Source: Nonomuraea candida (GTDB taxonomy: Bacteria > Actinomycetota > Actinomycetes > Streptosporangiales > Streptosporangiaceae). Taken from it: a DNA stretch of 64,000 nt. Each line of letters starts with the position of its first letter. Position 1 is the first letter of the stretch. The position numbers and the translations under genes were made by a program. Below, one piece after another: positions 43,826 through 52,882 of the stretch. Location of the stretch: NCBI RefSeq assembly GCF_000725485.1, contig NZ_JOAG01000030.1, positions 62,001-126,000 of the forward strand. Reading direction: 5' to 3'. The notes beneath the pieces were generated by a model. The model was given only the letters and a program-made list of their open reading frames with translations. It searched no databases and was not told the origin of the DNA.

Positions 43826-44915
43826 CATCTACTGGCGTATCCACATGGAGGGCGACCAGCCCTCGCTGCGCCGCCGCGTCCGCAGCCGCGGCGGTTTCGC
43901 CCCCGGCGGCACCGCCCCCGGCGCCAGGGACGGTCAGGACGACGGCTACAGCCACGCCGACTACATGGCCGAGGTCGCCGGGGCCGCCGAGGAGTCGGGC
44001 TTCGTCGGCGGGCTGCTGCCGAACTTCCCGCACACCGACGACCCGTGGGCCGCCGCCGCGACGCTGGCCCGCGAGACCACCTCGTACCGGTTCATGGTCG
44101 CCTTTCAGCCGGGATTCCTGCACCCCGTGCAGGCAGCGAGAATGACGGCCACGCTGCAGCGGGCCACCGGCGGCCGGATCGTCTACAACGTCATCTCCGG
44201 CGGCGGCGGCCCCGCGCAACTGTGGTGGGGCGACAAGGTGGAGCACGACGACCGCTACGCGCGGACCTCGGAGTTCCTGGACGTGCTCAAGGGCGTCTGG
44301 CACGGCAGCCACACCCATCACGGCCGGTTCTACCGGGTGGAGAACGCGGGACTGCCGGAGGAGCTGGCCGGGCAGCCGTTCCCGGAGATCTTCCTCTCCG
44401 GCTCCTCCCCCGCCGCCATCGACGCCGCCGGCCGCCATGCCGACCACTACCTGTCGTGGCTGGAGCCGTTCGAGGCGCTGGCGGAGAAGTTCGACGCGGT
44501 GCGCGCGCACAGCGCCACGCCGCCCCGCTTCGCCGTGCGGGTGGACCTGCTGGCCCGGGAGAGCGAGGAGGAGGCGTGGGCGGAGATCGAGGCGGGCTGG
44601 CGGGCCAGGCCGCGCGGGAGCGGCGCCCAGGAGGGCGACTCCGTCGGCGTGCGGCGCAGCCGCGCCTTTCTCGCCGATGCCGGTGACGATCCCCGCGCCC
44701 TTGAGGTCGCCCCGAACGTGTGGGGCGGGTTCAGCCAGTTGCGCGACGGCCCGGCCTTCGGCCTCGTCGGCGACTACCACCAGGTCGCCGAACGCCTCGA
44801 CCAGCTCCTCGACCTCGGCGTGGACGCCTTCATCCTGGCCGGGATCCCGCACCTCGAAGAGGCCCGCCGCGTGGGCCGCCACGTTTTGCCGCTCCTGAAA
44901 GGACGTACCTCATGA
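43815..44915 (+). CDS. SsuD-like alkanesulfonate monooxygenase
   Basis: A 366-residue FMNH2-dependent enzyme of the luciferase superfamily. The SsuD signatures are strong: YRFMVAFQPGFLHPVQAARM, GGRIVYNVISGGGGPAQLWW, GDKVEHDDRYARTSEFLDVLKGVW (read in parts) and a C-terminal DLGVDAFILAGIPHLEEA. Such enzymes cleave the C-S bond of sulfonates, releasing sulfite and an aldehyde. The start is TTG 43815 with an AAGGAG ribosome site inside the preceding gene. It needs reduced flavin; the operon's own reductase is shortened, so flavin may come from elsewhere. Full length. Confidence 0.9.
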   Translation: MTVDIYWRIHMEGDQPSLRRRVRSRGGFAPGGTAPGARDGQDDGYSHADYMAEVAGAAEESGFVGGLLPNFPHTDDPWAAAATLARETTSYRFMVAFQPGFLHPVQAARMTATLQRATGGRIVYNVISGGGGPAQLWWGDKVEHDDRYARTSEFLDVLKGVWHGSHTHHGRFYRVENAGLPEELAGQPFPEIFLSGSSPAAIDAAGRHADHYLSWLEPFEALAEKFDAVRAHSATPPRFAVRVDLLARESEEEAWAEIEAGWRARPRGSGAQEGDSVGVRRSRAFLADAGDDPRALEVAPNVWGGFSQLRDGPAFGLVGDYHQVAERLDQLLDLGVDAFILAGIPHLEEARRVGRHVLPLLKGRTS

Positions 44916-45820
44916 CCACCAAGGTCGGTTTCTTCCCGCAGAACAACACGCTCTGGGTGGCCCGCCACCGCGACCTGCTGCCCGGCGTCGAGTGGGTGGA
45001 CCTGAACGCCCTCGGCCGGGGCGAGCGCGTCGACCCCACCAAGGCGCTCCCGTCCGCGCACGGCGATCACCTGTTCGACGGCGGGTACGACTTCATCGGC
45101 ACCGGCTCCACTCCCCCGGTCACCGCTCAGGCCAAGGGCCACGACATCGTGTACGTGGCGATCTCGCAGCCGCGGGTCGAGAACGGCCGCCTGGTGGTGC
45201 GGGACGATTCGCCGATCGGATCGGCAGCGGAGCTGAAGGGCAAGAAGGTGGCGCTCGGCCACGGCTCCTGGCAGACCACGCTGCTGCTGCTGGCGCTGGA
45301 ACGCGAGGGGCTCGGCTGGGGCGACATCGTGCCCGTGGACGCCTACGGCAACGCCGCCGAGCTGCTGGTGAACGGCGAGGTGGACGCCTGGGTAGGCTCC
45401 TACCCGTACCTGACGCCGGTCGAGTCGCGCACCCGTACGCTCGTGGAGACCGACGGCCTGTTCAGCCACCGCTCGCTCTGGTTCACCCGCCGCGACTTCG
45501 CCGTGGAGCAGCCGGAAGAACTGGCCAGGATCGTCACGGCCCTGCAGCGGGCGGATCTCTGGACGGAGCGGCACCCGCGCGAGGCCGCCGCCCTGTTCGA
45601 CGGCGACGATGACGGCGGCAATGACGGCGGCAATGTGGACGCGTGGGAGCACGCGCTGCGCACCCGCCCGTGGGGGCTGCACCCCGTCAGCGAGGAGTTC
45701 GTCGCCGAGCAGCAGCACGCCGCCGACCTGTTCCACGCCAACGGGCTCGTTCAGCGCCGGATCACGGTCGCGGACGCCGTGCTTCCCGAGATCGGCGAGC
45801 TGGTGGCGCGAACCCGGTGA
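44912..45820 (+). CDS. SsuA/NMT1-type binding-fold protein without a signal peptide
   Basis: A 302-residue protein of the sulfonate/nitrate solute-binding fold that starts directly with the first strand (TTKVGFFPQNNTLWVARHRDLL). It has no signal peptide or lipobox, so it is cytoplasmic. Family motifs include DFIGTGSTPPVTAQAKGHDIVYVA, KKVALGHGSWQTTLLLLALE and GEVDAWVGSYPYLTPVE. It may be a cytoplasmic enzyme like DszB or a carrier protein. A 12-base repeat near 45605-45636 encodes DGGNDGGN. ATGA joins it to the SsuD-like gene, so it is the last gene of the operon. Confidence 0.82.
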   Translation: MTTKVGFFPQNNTLWVARHRDLLPGVEWVDLNALGRGERVDPTKALPSAHGDHLFDGGYDFIGTGSTPPVTAQAKGHDIVYVAISQPRVENGRLVVRDDSPIGSAAELKGKKVALGHGSWQTTLLLLALEREGLGWGDIVPVDAYGNAAELLVNGEVDAWVGSYPYLTPVESRTRTLVETDGLFSHRSLWFTRRDFAVEQPEELARIVTALQRADLWTERHPREAAALFDGDDDGGNDGGNVDAWEHALRTRPWGLHPVSEEFVAEQQHAADLFHANGLVQRRITVADAVLPEIGELVARTR

Positions 45821-46016
45821 CCGCCGGATGGCGGTGCCGGCGTCGGCGGATCGCGGGGGGCAGCGCGGCGCACACGACGCGAGCGGTGCGCAATCCCGCT
45901 CAAGCATGGCAAGCTGGGGTTTAGCTCCCTGGTCGCGTGGATCCGGGGATTCCACCAGTGTCTCCCACCTGATACTGCCTGGGGCGAGGACAAGGCGGGA
46001 GAAGGCTGATGTGCCA

Positions 46017-47297
46017 ATGCCGAAGCACGACACCGTGGTGCGCGCGGGCGGGGAACCGTCCGGTCTGGAAAGGATGCTGATCGGGCTGCTGGAGGCCACT
46101 CACCTGGCCACCTTCGAGCAGGTTCCGGCGTTGGTGGACGAGCACGCCTCCCTGGCCGGGCTCGACGGCGTGCTGATCTACCTGGCCGACCTTCAGCAGA
46201 CGGTCCTGCGCCGGCTGACCGGCCACGGCCTGGACGCCGGCCAGGACGGCAGCGACGACGATCACGAACTGCGCATCGACGGCACGCTGGCCGGCCGGGC
46301 GTTCCAGGAGTGCCGCATCCTGGGCAACAAGAACGGCCAGGGCAACGGCGACGACGCCGGGCCCGCCGAGCACTGGTGGGTGCCCGTGCTGGACGGCACC
46401 GAACGCATCGGGGTCCTGCGGGTCGGCGCGGCGGGCGACGAGCGGGACATCGGCGACGCCGCGCGCCACCTGGCCTCGATGGTGGCGCTGATGGTGGTCA
46501 GCACGCGTGCCTACAGCGACTCCTATCCCCGCCTGGTACGCACCCGGCCGATGAACGTGGCCGCGGAGATGCAGTGGAACCTGATGCCGCCGCTGACCTG
46601 CGCCACACCGGAGCTGGTGATCGGCGCGGTGCTGGAACCGGCCTACGAGATCGGCGGTGACGCCTTCGACTACTCCATCGCCGACGGCGTCGCGCACCTG
46701 GCCGTCTTCGACGCCATGGGCCACGACGTCTCGGCGGGGCTGACGGCCAACCTGGCGATGGCCGCCTGCCGCAACCACCGCCGGCAGGGCGCCGATCTGG
46801 TCACCAACAGCATGATGATCGAACGGGTGCTGATCGAGGAGTTCGGCCGGGCCACCCGCTTCGTCACCGCCGTCCTGGCCGACCTGGACCTGACCACCGG
46901 CGTGCTGAGCTGGGTCAATCGCGGCCATCACCCGCCCGTGGTGATCCGCGGCGGGCGCTGGAGCACCACCCTGGAATGCCCGCCCGCCCATCCGCTGGGC
47001 CTGGACCTGGGGCTGGAGCCGGTCCTGTGCCGCGAGCAGCTGGAGCCGGGCGACCGGGTCCTGCTCTACACCGACGGCATCACCGAGGCGCGGAACGCCG
47101 GCGGGCGCGAGTTCGGGCTGCACCGCTTCGTCGACTTCGTCATCCGCCACAACGCCGACGGCCTGCCGGTGCCGGAGACGCTGCGCCGGCTCGTCCGCAG
47201 CGTGCTGGCCTACCACGACGACCGGCTCCAGGACGACGCCACCGTCCTGCTGGCCGAATGGCGACCGGACGAGAAGCGCCGGCTGGGACCTCTGTGA
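46017..47297 (+). CDS. PP2C-type SpoIIE phosphatase with GAF-like sensor
   Basis: A 426-residue protein. Residues 15-160 look like a GAF domain (FEQVPALVDEHASLAGLDGVLIYL; HWWVPVLDGTERIGVLRVG). Residues 185-420 form the SpoIIE/RsbU phosphatase domain: EIGGDAFDYSIADGVAHLAVFDAMGHD, with the metal Asp residues in GGDAFD and DAMGHD, and DDATVLLAEW at the end. Such proteins dephosphorylate anti-anti-sigma factors and so control stress sigma factors. ATG 46017 is used here; a GTG at 46011 closer to the GGAGAAGG ribosome site is an equal option. Not linked to the organosulfur operon by function. Confidence 0.88.
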   Translation: MPKHDTVVRAGGEPSGLERMLIGLLEATHLATFEQVPALVDEHASLAGLDGVLIYLADLQQTVLRRLTGHGLDAGQDGSDDDHELRIDGTLAGRAFQECRILGNKNGQGNGDDAGPAEHWWVPVLDGTERIGVLRVGAAGDERDIGDAARHLASMVALMVVSTRAYSDSYPRLVRTRPMNVAAEMQWNLMPPLTCATPELVIGAVLEPAYEIGGDAFDYSIADGVAHLAVFDAMGHDVSAGLTANLAMAACRNHRRQGADLVTNSMMIERVLIEEFGRATRFVTAVLADLDLTTGVLSWVNRGHHPPVVIRGGRWSTTLECPPAHPLGLDLGLEPVLCREQLEPGDRVLLYTDGITEARNAGGREFGLHRFVDFVIRHNADGLPVPETLRRLVRSVLAYHDDRLQDDATVLLAEWRPDEKRRLGPL

Positions 47298-47400
47298 CGT
47301 GCGCTGCCGAGGCAGCGGGGTCGGACATCGTCAGCGTTCCGTGAACCATGGCGGAGGCGGAGGCGGAGGCGGAGACGAGGACGGACGCCGGCGGGCACGA

Positions 47401-47464
47401 CGGCAGCGCACGATCCGGGCGCTGCCGTCCGCTGTCCTTCATCCTCACCCCTGGCAAGCAGGGG
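47401..47464. terminator. Two hairpins between convergent genes
   Basis: CGGCAGCG (47401-47408) pairs with CGCTGCCG (47420-47427), and CCCCTG (47448-47453) pairs with CAGGGG (47459-47464) around GCAAG. They lie between the phosphatase and the convergent VOC gene and may terminate transcription. Neither has a T-run. Confidence 0.4.
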
Positions 47465-47479
47465 ACAGCCCTCGGCGCC

Positions 47480-47875
47480 CTAGGAGCCGGTGACCGGCGA
47501 GGCGATTCCTACGAGGACGCCGCAGGGGTCTCGGACATACGAGACCACTTGCCCCCAAGGGGTGTGGTGTGGCTCGGCCACGGCGGTGGCACCCGCCGCG
47601 ACGGCGCGGGCGAAGCCGCCGGCGACGTCATCGGTGATGAAGGTGAACTCGAGCCCTGCCGGAGGCGTGGAAGGGTCGAGGGCGGTGTAGGGAATGGGCA
47701 CTGCCTGCACCCCCAGCCGATGGCTGGTGAAGGCGAGCGCCGTGCCGCCGGTATCGAGCTGGGCGAAGTCTCCGGACTCGTGAACGAACGCGCGGGCGAG
47801 CCCGAAGGCCCGCTCGTAGAAGTCAACGGCTTGGACCACGTCCGGGACGTACACGATGGCGTAACCGAACCTCAT
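47480..47875 (-). CDS. VOC (glyoxalase/bleomycin-resistance) family protein
   Basis: A 131-residue vicinal-oxygen-chelate protein. The N-terminus RFGYAIVYVPDVVQAVDFYERAFG and the C-terminus GATAVAEPHHTPWGQVVSYVRDPCGVLVGI (in parts) are family hallmarks; the His in EPHHTPWG and the acid positions fit a metal site. ATG 47875 follows CAGGAGC. Members include glyoxalases, dioxygenases and resistance proteins; the substrate cannot be told. It is a single gene. Confidence 0.88.
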   Translation of the reverse strand: MRFGYAIVYVPDVVQAVDFYERAFGLARAFVHESGDFAQLDTGGTALAFTSHRLGVQAVPIPYTALDPSTPPAGLEFTFITDDVAGGFARAVAAGATAVAEPHHTPWGQVVSYVRDPCGVLVGIASPVTGS

Positions 47876-48496
47876 GGCGGCTCCTGGAAGATCAGTACGG
47901 GGCACGCTCCAAGGCCACCACGGAGCCGGTGCGGCGGTCTTGCAAGAATCAGACATCGTGCTGCCGATCACCGTGGTGCGATTGCCATCCCGGTTCGAGA
48001 CGCGCGCCCCGCCCCGGCCTCGGCCGGCGGCCCGGACCGGCGACTGGTGCGGCTGCGACTCCCGATCGGAATGCCGCCCGGCCAGCCCGAACAGCCTCGC
48101 CGCGGCGGGCCGGCGGCATGCCGAAGTGGTCGAGGAGATGGAGCGCGGCGTCTTCGGCGGCCTGGCCGTGCTGCCCGAAGGGCGGTCCTCCCGCAAGCGG
48201 GAGCGCCCGCCTGGCCGTGCTGCCCGAAGGGCCGTCCTCCCGCAAGCGGGAGCGCCTGCTCCGCCGGTTTTACCCGGTGAGCACACAGGTTGACGATTTC
48301 GTGTGGGCCGCATGCGGGCCGCTTGGGCCGGCCCGTACGAGGGCTCATGGATGATGGGAGAGCCGGGGCCGACCTGCCTGTCCACCAGGGCAAACGCCTG
48401 CTGAGGAACGCATCCGACTTCCCGGTGCGTATCGCCTTTCCGGCGCCGCGCGAAGCGCTCTCATGACAACCTCGGGGAGTGTCGGGAGGGGAAGCC
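47876..48496. other. Intergenic region with a tandem duplication
   Basis: 621 bp between the VOC gene and the oxygenase cluster. No convincing gene is seen. Open frames in several phases are explained by high GC. It contains a 49-bp tandem duplication (48161-48258). The right end carries the GGGAGGGGAAG ribosome site of the next gene and probably the promoter of the oxygenase-ThDP operon. Confidence 0.5.
48161..48258. repeat. 49-bp tandem duplication with an internal hairpin
   Basis: Two nearly identical 49-bp copies lie at 48161-48209 and 48210-48258, starting cctggccgtg. Each has a short perfect hairpin CTCCCGC-AA-GCGGGAG. They are not within a recognised gene. They could be a small palindromic repeat element. 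Confidence 0.8.
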
Positions 48497-51412
48497 ATGA
48501 CCAGACAGCAGGAACATCGTGCCGGTACGGCTCCGGCGGCGCGGGAGGCACGTCCCGCCGAGCGGTACGAACGTTATGTCGGCGGCGACCCCGAGACCGA
48601 GCGCGTGATCTTCGAACGGCTGGCCCGCGACCTCATGGGGGTCCAGCTGAAGATCCGGCAGCGCAGCGGCGCCGCCGGCATCGAGCGGGCCTTCCACGCC
48701 AAGGCGATCCTGGGCGTGGAGAACGCCACGCTGAGGTTCCGCCCCGACCTGCCGGAGGACCTGCGGGCCGGATTCGCCCAGCCCGGCGCCGAATACCCGG
48801 TCACGGTGCGGCTGTCCAACGCCAGCGGCGCCCGCCAGCCGGACTTCACCCCTGACCTGCGCGGCGCGGCGCTGCGGGTCCAGGTGGGGCCGGAGGAGGC
48901 CCACGACCTGCTGATGACGAACTACCCGGTCTCGCACGCCCGCGACGCCCGCGAGTTCGTCGCGTTCGCGCGGGCCATGGCCGGGGCCGACACCACCGTG
49001 CGCAAGGCGATCGGGGTGTTCGTCAAGCTGCCGCTGGCGGTCGGCTGGTCCTCGGCCACGCGCATGCGGCGGAACGTCACCGCGGGAACCCGGCGCCAGG
49101 TGCGCAGCCTGGCACTGGAGACGTACTGGAGCCGGGGCGCGATCCTGTGGGGCCAGGCCGGGCCGGTCCGCTTCCGGCTCCGTCCGGCCGCGGGTGCCCC
49201 GCCGGCGCCTCCCGCCTCGGAGACCGACCCCGACTACCTGAGCCACGAGCTGGCGGCCCGCCTGGCCGGGGCGGACGTCGTCTTCGAGCTGTGCGTGCAG
49301 CGCTACGTGGACGGCAGGAGCACGCCCATCGAGAACGGCGCCACCGACTGGCCGGACGAGGACACCCCCGCCGTCCCGGTGGCCACGCTGACGATCCCGC
49401 GCCAGAGCCTCGACACCGCAGACGCCCGCGCCGCCGCGCTCCGGGTCGACCAGCTCGCCTTCGACCCGTGGAACACGACCGGCGAGTTCCGCCCGCTCGG
49501 CAACCTCAACCGCGCCCGCAAGGCCGCGTACGAGGCCGGCAGCGCCCACCGCCGCGGCCACCGCTTCCTGACGCCGGTGCCGAGGCGCAACGTCGTCGTC
49601 GGCCGGCTGCTGCAGCGCGGGTTCGGCGCGCTCAACCGGGTCGTCCCGTGGCACAGGCTGCCGACCTGGGTGGGGCTGCTGAACATCGAGGCCATCCGCC
49701 AGGTGCTGCGCCGCGACAACCTCGTCGACACCGACGTCCACGAGGCCCCGCCGCAGCCGCACCCGGTGCCGCCGCCCATCGACGAGCACCTGCGCACCCG
49801 CCGCACCTACGACGGCACCTACAACGACCTGTCCGCTCCGGCGATGGGCGCCCTCGGCTCGCCCTTCGGCCGCAACCTGCGGCCCGTCTACCGGCCTGAC
49901 CTCTTCGACGTGCCCAATCCGCTGGTCGTCAGCAGGGAGCTGCTCCACCGCGACGCGTTCATCCCGGCCCGGTCGCTGAACATCCTCGCCGCCGCGTGGA
50001 TCCAGTTCCAGGTGCACGACTGGGTCGACCACAAGCGGCACCCGGCCGGGACCAGGAGCGTCGAGGTGCCGCTGCCTGCCGGCATGACCTGGGTCAACAC
50101 CCCGGGCGGCGCGCCGGAGGCGGTGATGCGCTTCGCCGAGGACCAGGGAGTGCCCCAGCCCGGCGGCATGGGCCCGCCGATCCTGAGCTCCAACGCCGCC
50201 TCCCACTGGTGGGACGGCTCGGAGGTCTACGGCGGGAACGAGACCGTCGCCAAGTCCCTGCGCGGCCCGGACGGCAGCGCGGAGCTGCACCTGGAGGACG
50301 GGCACCTGAAGCCGGGCCCGGACGGCATCCCGATCACCGGGTTCCGGGAGAACTGGTGGCTCGGCCTCAGCGTCATGCACACCCTCTTCGCCCGCGAGCA
50401 CAACGCCGTCTGCGCGGCCCTGCGCGCCGAGTACCCCAACATGGACGAGGACGGCGTCTACCACGTCGCGCGGCTCGTCGTCGCGGCTCTCATCGCCAAG
50501 ATCCACACCGTGGAGTGGACGCCCGCGATCCTCGCCACCGACCTCATCGACATCGGCCTGCGGGCCAACTGGGAGGGCCCGCCGGAGAGCTGGCTGACCC
50601 ACCTGGGGCTCTGGCTGGCCGACGAGCACGCGCTCAAGGGCATCCCGGAGACCCTGCCGGACCACCACGAGGTGCCCTACTCGCTCACCGAGGACTTCGT
50701 CACCGTCTACCGCATGCACCCGCTGATCCCGGACGACTACACCTTCGCCGACCACGCCACCGGGCGCACGCTGCGCACCCTGGGCTTCAACGACGTGCAG
50801 GGCGCCGCCACGGAGACCGTCATGCGCGGGGTGGGCCTGGCGAACTCGCTCTACTCCATGGGCGTCGCCCATCCGGGCGCGATCACGCTGCGGAACTTCC
50901 CGCGCGCGCTGCAGGCGTTCGAGCGGGACGGGGAGATCATCGACCTGTCCGTGGTCGACCTCGTCCGCACCCGCCGCCGCGGCGTGCCGCGCTACAACGA
51001 CTTCCGCGCCGGGTTGCACAAGCCGCGCCTGCGGCGCTTCGAGGACCTCACCTCCGACCCGGACACGCTGGCCCGCCTCAAGGACGTCTACCGCACGGTC
51101 GACGACATCGACACGATGGTCGGCCTGTTCGCGGAGAACCCGCCCGAGCGCTTCGGGTTCAGCGACACCGCCTTCCGCATCTTCATCCTGATGGCCAGCC
51201 GCCGCCTGCAGAGCGACCGGTTCCTCACCGTCGACTTCAGGCCCGAGATCTACACGCCGCTGGGGCTCGACTGGATCGCGCGCAACGGCATGAACAGCGT
51301 CATCCTGCGCCACTGCCCCGAGCTGGCGGCCCACCTGCCGCGAACGGCGAGCGCGTTCGCGCCCTGGCGCCCGCCCATGCCGGACGCGGCCGGCGGGCCC
51401 GAGCGCGCCTGA
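48497..51412 (+). CDS. Catalase-like domain fused to an alpha-dioxygenase/cyclooxygenase-like domain
   Basis: A 971-residue protein with two heme domains. Residues about 25-350 resemble catalase and the catalase-like allene oxide synthases: distal-His region FHAKAILG, VRLSNASGARQPDFTPDLRG, DLLMTNYPVSHARDAREF, and a C-terminal FRPLGNLNRARKAAYEA. Residues 430-950 are an animal-peroxidase-fold fatty-acid oxygenase: distal His507 in QFQVHDWVDH, as in plant alpha-dioxygenase, and proximal His741 with catalytic Tyr738 in VYRMHPLIPDD, the Y-x-x-H spacing of cyclooxygenase and alpha-dioxygenase. The oxygenase domain would add O2 to a fatty acid; the catalase-like domain could convert the hydroperoxide. 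No signal peptide. ATG 48497 has a GGGAGGGG ribosome site. First gene of an operon-like run with a flavoprotein and two ThDP enzymes. Confidence 0.85.
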   Translation: MTRQQEHRAGTAPAAREARPAERYERYVGGDPETERVIFERLARDLMGVQLKIRQRSGAAGIERAFHAKAILGVENATLRFRPDLPEDLRAGFAQPGAEYPVTVRLSNASGARQPDFTPDLRGAALRVQVGPEEAHDLLMTNYPVSHARDAREFVAFARAMAGADTTVRKAIGVFVKLPLAVGWSSATRMRRNVTAGTRRQVRSLALETYWSRGAILWGQAGPVRFRLRPAAGAPPAPPASETDPDYLSHELAARLAGADVVFELCVQRYVDGRSTPIENGATDWPDEDTPAVPVATLTIPRQSLDTADARAAALRVDQLAFDPWNTTGEFRPLGNLNRARKAAYEAGSAHRRGHRFLTPVPRRNVVVGRLLQRGFGALNRVVPWHRLPTWVGLLNIEAIRQVLRRDNLVDTDVHEAPPQPHPVPPPIDEHLRTRRTYDGTYNDLSAPAMGALGSPFGRNLRPVYRPDLFDVPNPLVVSRELLHRDAFIPARSLNILAAAWIQFQVHDWVDHKRHPAGTRSVEVPLPAGMTWVNTPGGAPEAVMRFAEDQGVPQPGGMGPPILSSNAASHWWDGSEVYGGNETVAKSLRGPDGSAELHLEDGHLKPGPDGIPITGFRENWWLGLSVMHTLFAREHNAVCAALRAEYPNMDEDGVYHVARLVVAALIAKIHTVEWTPAILATDLIDIGLRANWEGPPESWLTHLGLWLADEHALKGIPETLPDHHEVPYSLTEDFVTVYRMHPLIPDDYTFADHATGRTLRTLGFNDVQGAATETVMRGVGLANSLYSMGVAHPGAITLRNFPRALQAFERDGEIIDLSVVDLVRTRRRGVPRYNDFRAGLHKPRLRRFEDLTSDPDTLARLKDVYRTVDDIDTMVGLFAENPPERFGFSDTAFRIFILMASRRLQSDRFLTVDFRPEIYTPLGLDWIARNGMNSVILRHCPELAAHLPRTASAFAPWRPPMPDAAGGPERA

Positions 51413-51460
51413 GCGCCTGGGGCCTGAGCGCCTGGGGGCCTGAGGGCGCCTGAAGGCGCC
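51401..51460 (+). repeat. Imperfect repeats spanning the oxygenase stop codon
   Basis: The last codons and stop of the oxygenase gene (gagcgcgcctga) are followed by several imperfect copies of a gcctgagcgcctgggg-like unit up to 51460. This is the same kind of 3'-end echo seen after the ligase and SDR genes. Confidence 0.55.
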
Positions 51461-51486
51461 GGGAACGAGCGAAAGCGAGATCGACC

Positions 51487-52860
51487 ATGGACGTGAAGCC
51501 CGTGACCGGGCGGGAAGGGCTGCCGGAACTCCTGGCCCGGCCCCTGCTGGAGACCATCTGGAAGCGGCGCACGCACCGGGTCAGCAGGGGCGCGTCCGTC
51601 CCGGCCGGTTCGATGAGCTACCGCTCGCCGCATCCGCCGATGCCGCTGACGGAGCTGGAGGAGGCGGTGCTCATCGCCCTGACCGGCTGCTCCGGCCTCA
51701 CCATGCCGGACCGGCCGTTCGAGGACCCGCGCAACGGCGACCCGATCATGGCCAAGCCGAACCTCACCATGGCCGGGCGTACGGCGGGCAGCCCCGACAA
51801 CGCCCAGGGCACCCACTTCTTCATGATCAACGACACCGGCACGTACTACCTGAGGAAGCTCCCGCCCGCCCCCGGGCTGCCCTTCGAGGCCGGCACGCTG
51901 GTCGAGCGGGCCCGCCAGGCGAAGGTGAGAGTCCTTCCCCACCGGCTCGACGTCGCCGAGGGGATGCGGGACTTCCCGGCGTATCTGGACTCCAACCGGT
52001 TCCTGTCCAACCTCCCCGGCACCACGATCTTCCTGCCCGTGGTGGACCTGTCGCACCAGTACATCAACGGCCTGATGTACCTGCTCACGCAGCCGGAGGG
52101 CGCCCGTCCGACGCTCGTCGACGACCGCAACTTCTACCGCCCGGCGGGCGTCCGCAAGTGGATCAAGAACGGGTTCCTGAACCGGGAGCTCAAACTGCCG
52201 CTCGGCGCCCTCGGCCCGATGCGCACCCAGGTCGAGGCCGACCTGCTGCTGCAGAACCTCATGCTGACCGCCGACGCCATGGGGCTCGGCGCCTGGATCC
52301 ACGCCACGATCCACCCGCAGATCATGCTGGGCGACCCGAAGTTCTCCCGCGCGTACGGGCGGATGCTCGGCTTCGACTTCGTCGTTCCCCGCTTCCGCCT
52401 CGCCGACGTGCTGCGCTGGCACGTTCCACTGCCGAAGTACGCCGCGCTGCGCTCCCACCCGGTCGGCCTCAGGGCCGGCGGGGAGCACCTCATCAAGGCC
52501 GCGTGCCCGCCCAACCACCCCTCGATGGCGGCCGCCGTCGACGCCGTCATCCGGGCGAAGTTCGGCCCGGACGGCATCTACCGTGACGAGCAGACCTTCG
52601 CCCGCATCTACAAGGGCGACTACGGACGCCGTTACCTGGCCGAGGCCGGCGCGTACGACCAGCCGGTGATCGACTGTGTGCGGGACGTCTGCACGTACAT
52701 CCACGACACCCACGGCCGGTTTCCCGCGCACACCGACGCCGTCCACGTGCCCGGCATCTGGCTGCAGGCCCACCACGTCGAACCGGAGTACTACGAGCGG
52801 TTCTTCGCCGACGGGACGACCGACGCGCACGACCGGCATGCCGCGCGATGGCACGCCTGA
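51487..52860 (+). CDS. Nitroreductase-like flavoprotein
   Basis: A 457-residue protein. Residues 15-330 fit a nitroreductase fold: RRTHRVSRGASVPAG as the flavin phosphate-binding Arg/Ser segment, LTELEEAVLIALTGCSGL, and the helix signature QVEADLLLQNLMLTADAMGLGAW. The extra C-terminal 130 residues (about 330-457; DEQTFARIYKGDYGRRYLAE) are not typical for nitroreductases. It probably binds FMN and carries out a reduction or dehydrogenation. The start ATG 51487 has only a weak ribosome site. It lies between the oxygenase and the ThDP genes, 22 bp before the first of these, which suggests one operon. Confidence 0.7.
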   Translation: MDVKPVTGREGLPELLARPLLETIWKRRTHRVSRGASVPAGSMSYRSPHPPMPLTELEEAVLIALTGCSGLTMPDRPFEDPRNGDPIMAKPNLTMAGRTAGSPDNAQGTHFFMINDTGTYYLRKLPPAPGLPFEAGTLVERARQAKVRVLPHRLDVAEGMRDFPAYLDSNRFLSNLPGTTIFLPVVDLSHQYINGLMYLLTQPEGARPTLVDDRNFYRPAGVRKWIKNGFLNRELKLPLGALGPMRTQVEADLLLQNLMLTADAMGLGAWIHATIHPQIMLGDPKFSRAYGRMLGFDFVVPRFRLADVLRWHVPLPKYAALRSHPVGLRAGGEHLIKAACPPNHPSMAAAVDAVIRAKFGPDGIYRDEQTFARIYKGDYGRRYLAEAGAYDQPVIDCVRDVCTYIHDTHGRFPAHTDAVHVPGIWLQAHHVEPEYYERFFADGTTDAHDRHAARWHA

Positions 52861-52882
52861 CCTCGCGAAAGGCAGGGAATCC

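Noticed and set aside
47299..47493. Small frames over the GGCGGA hexamer run after the phosphatase gene
   Set aside because: Low-complexity repeat sequence without start signals; better explained as intergenic DNA with hairpins.
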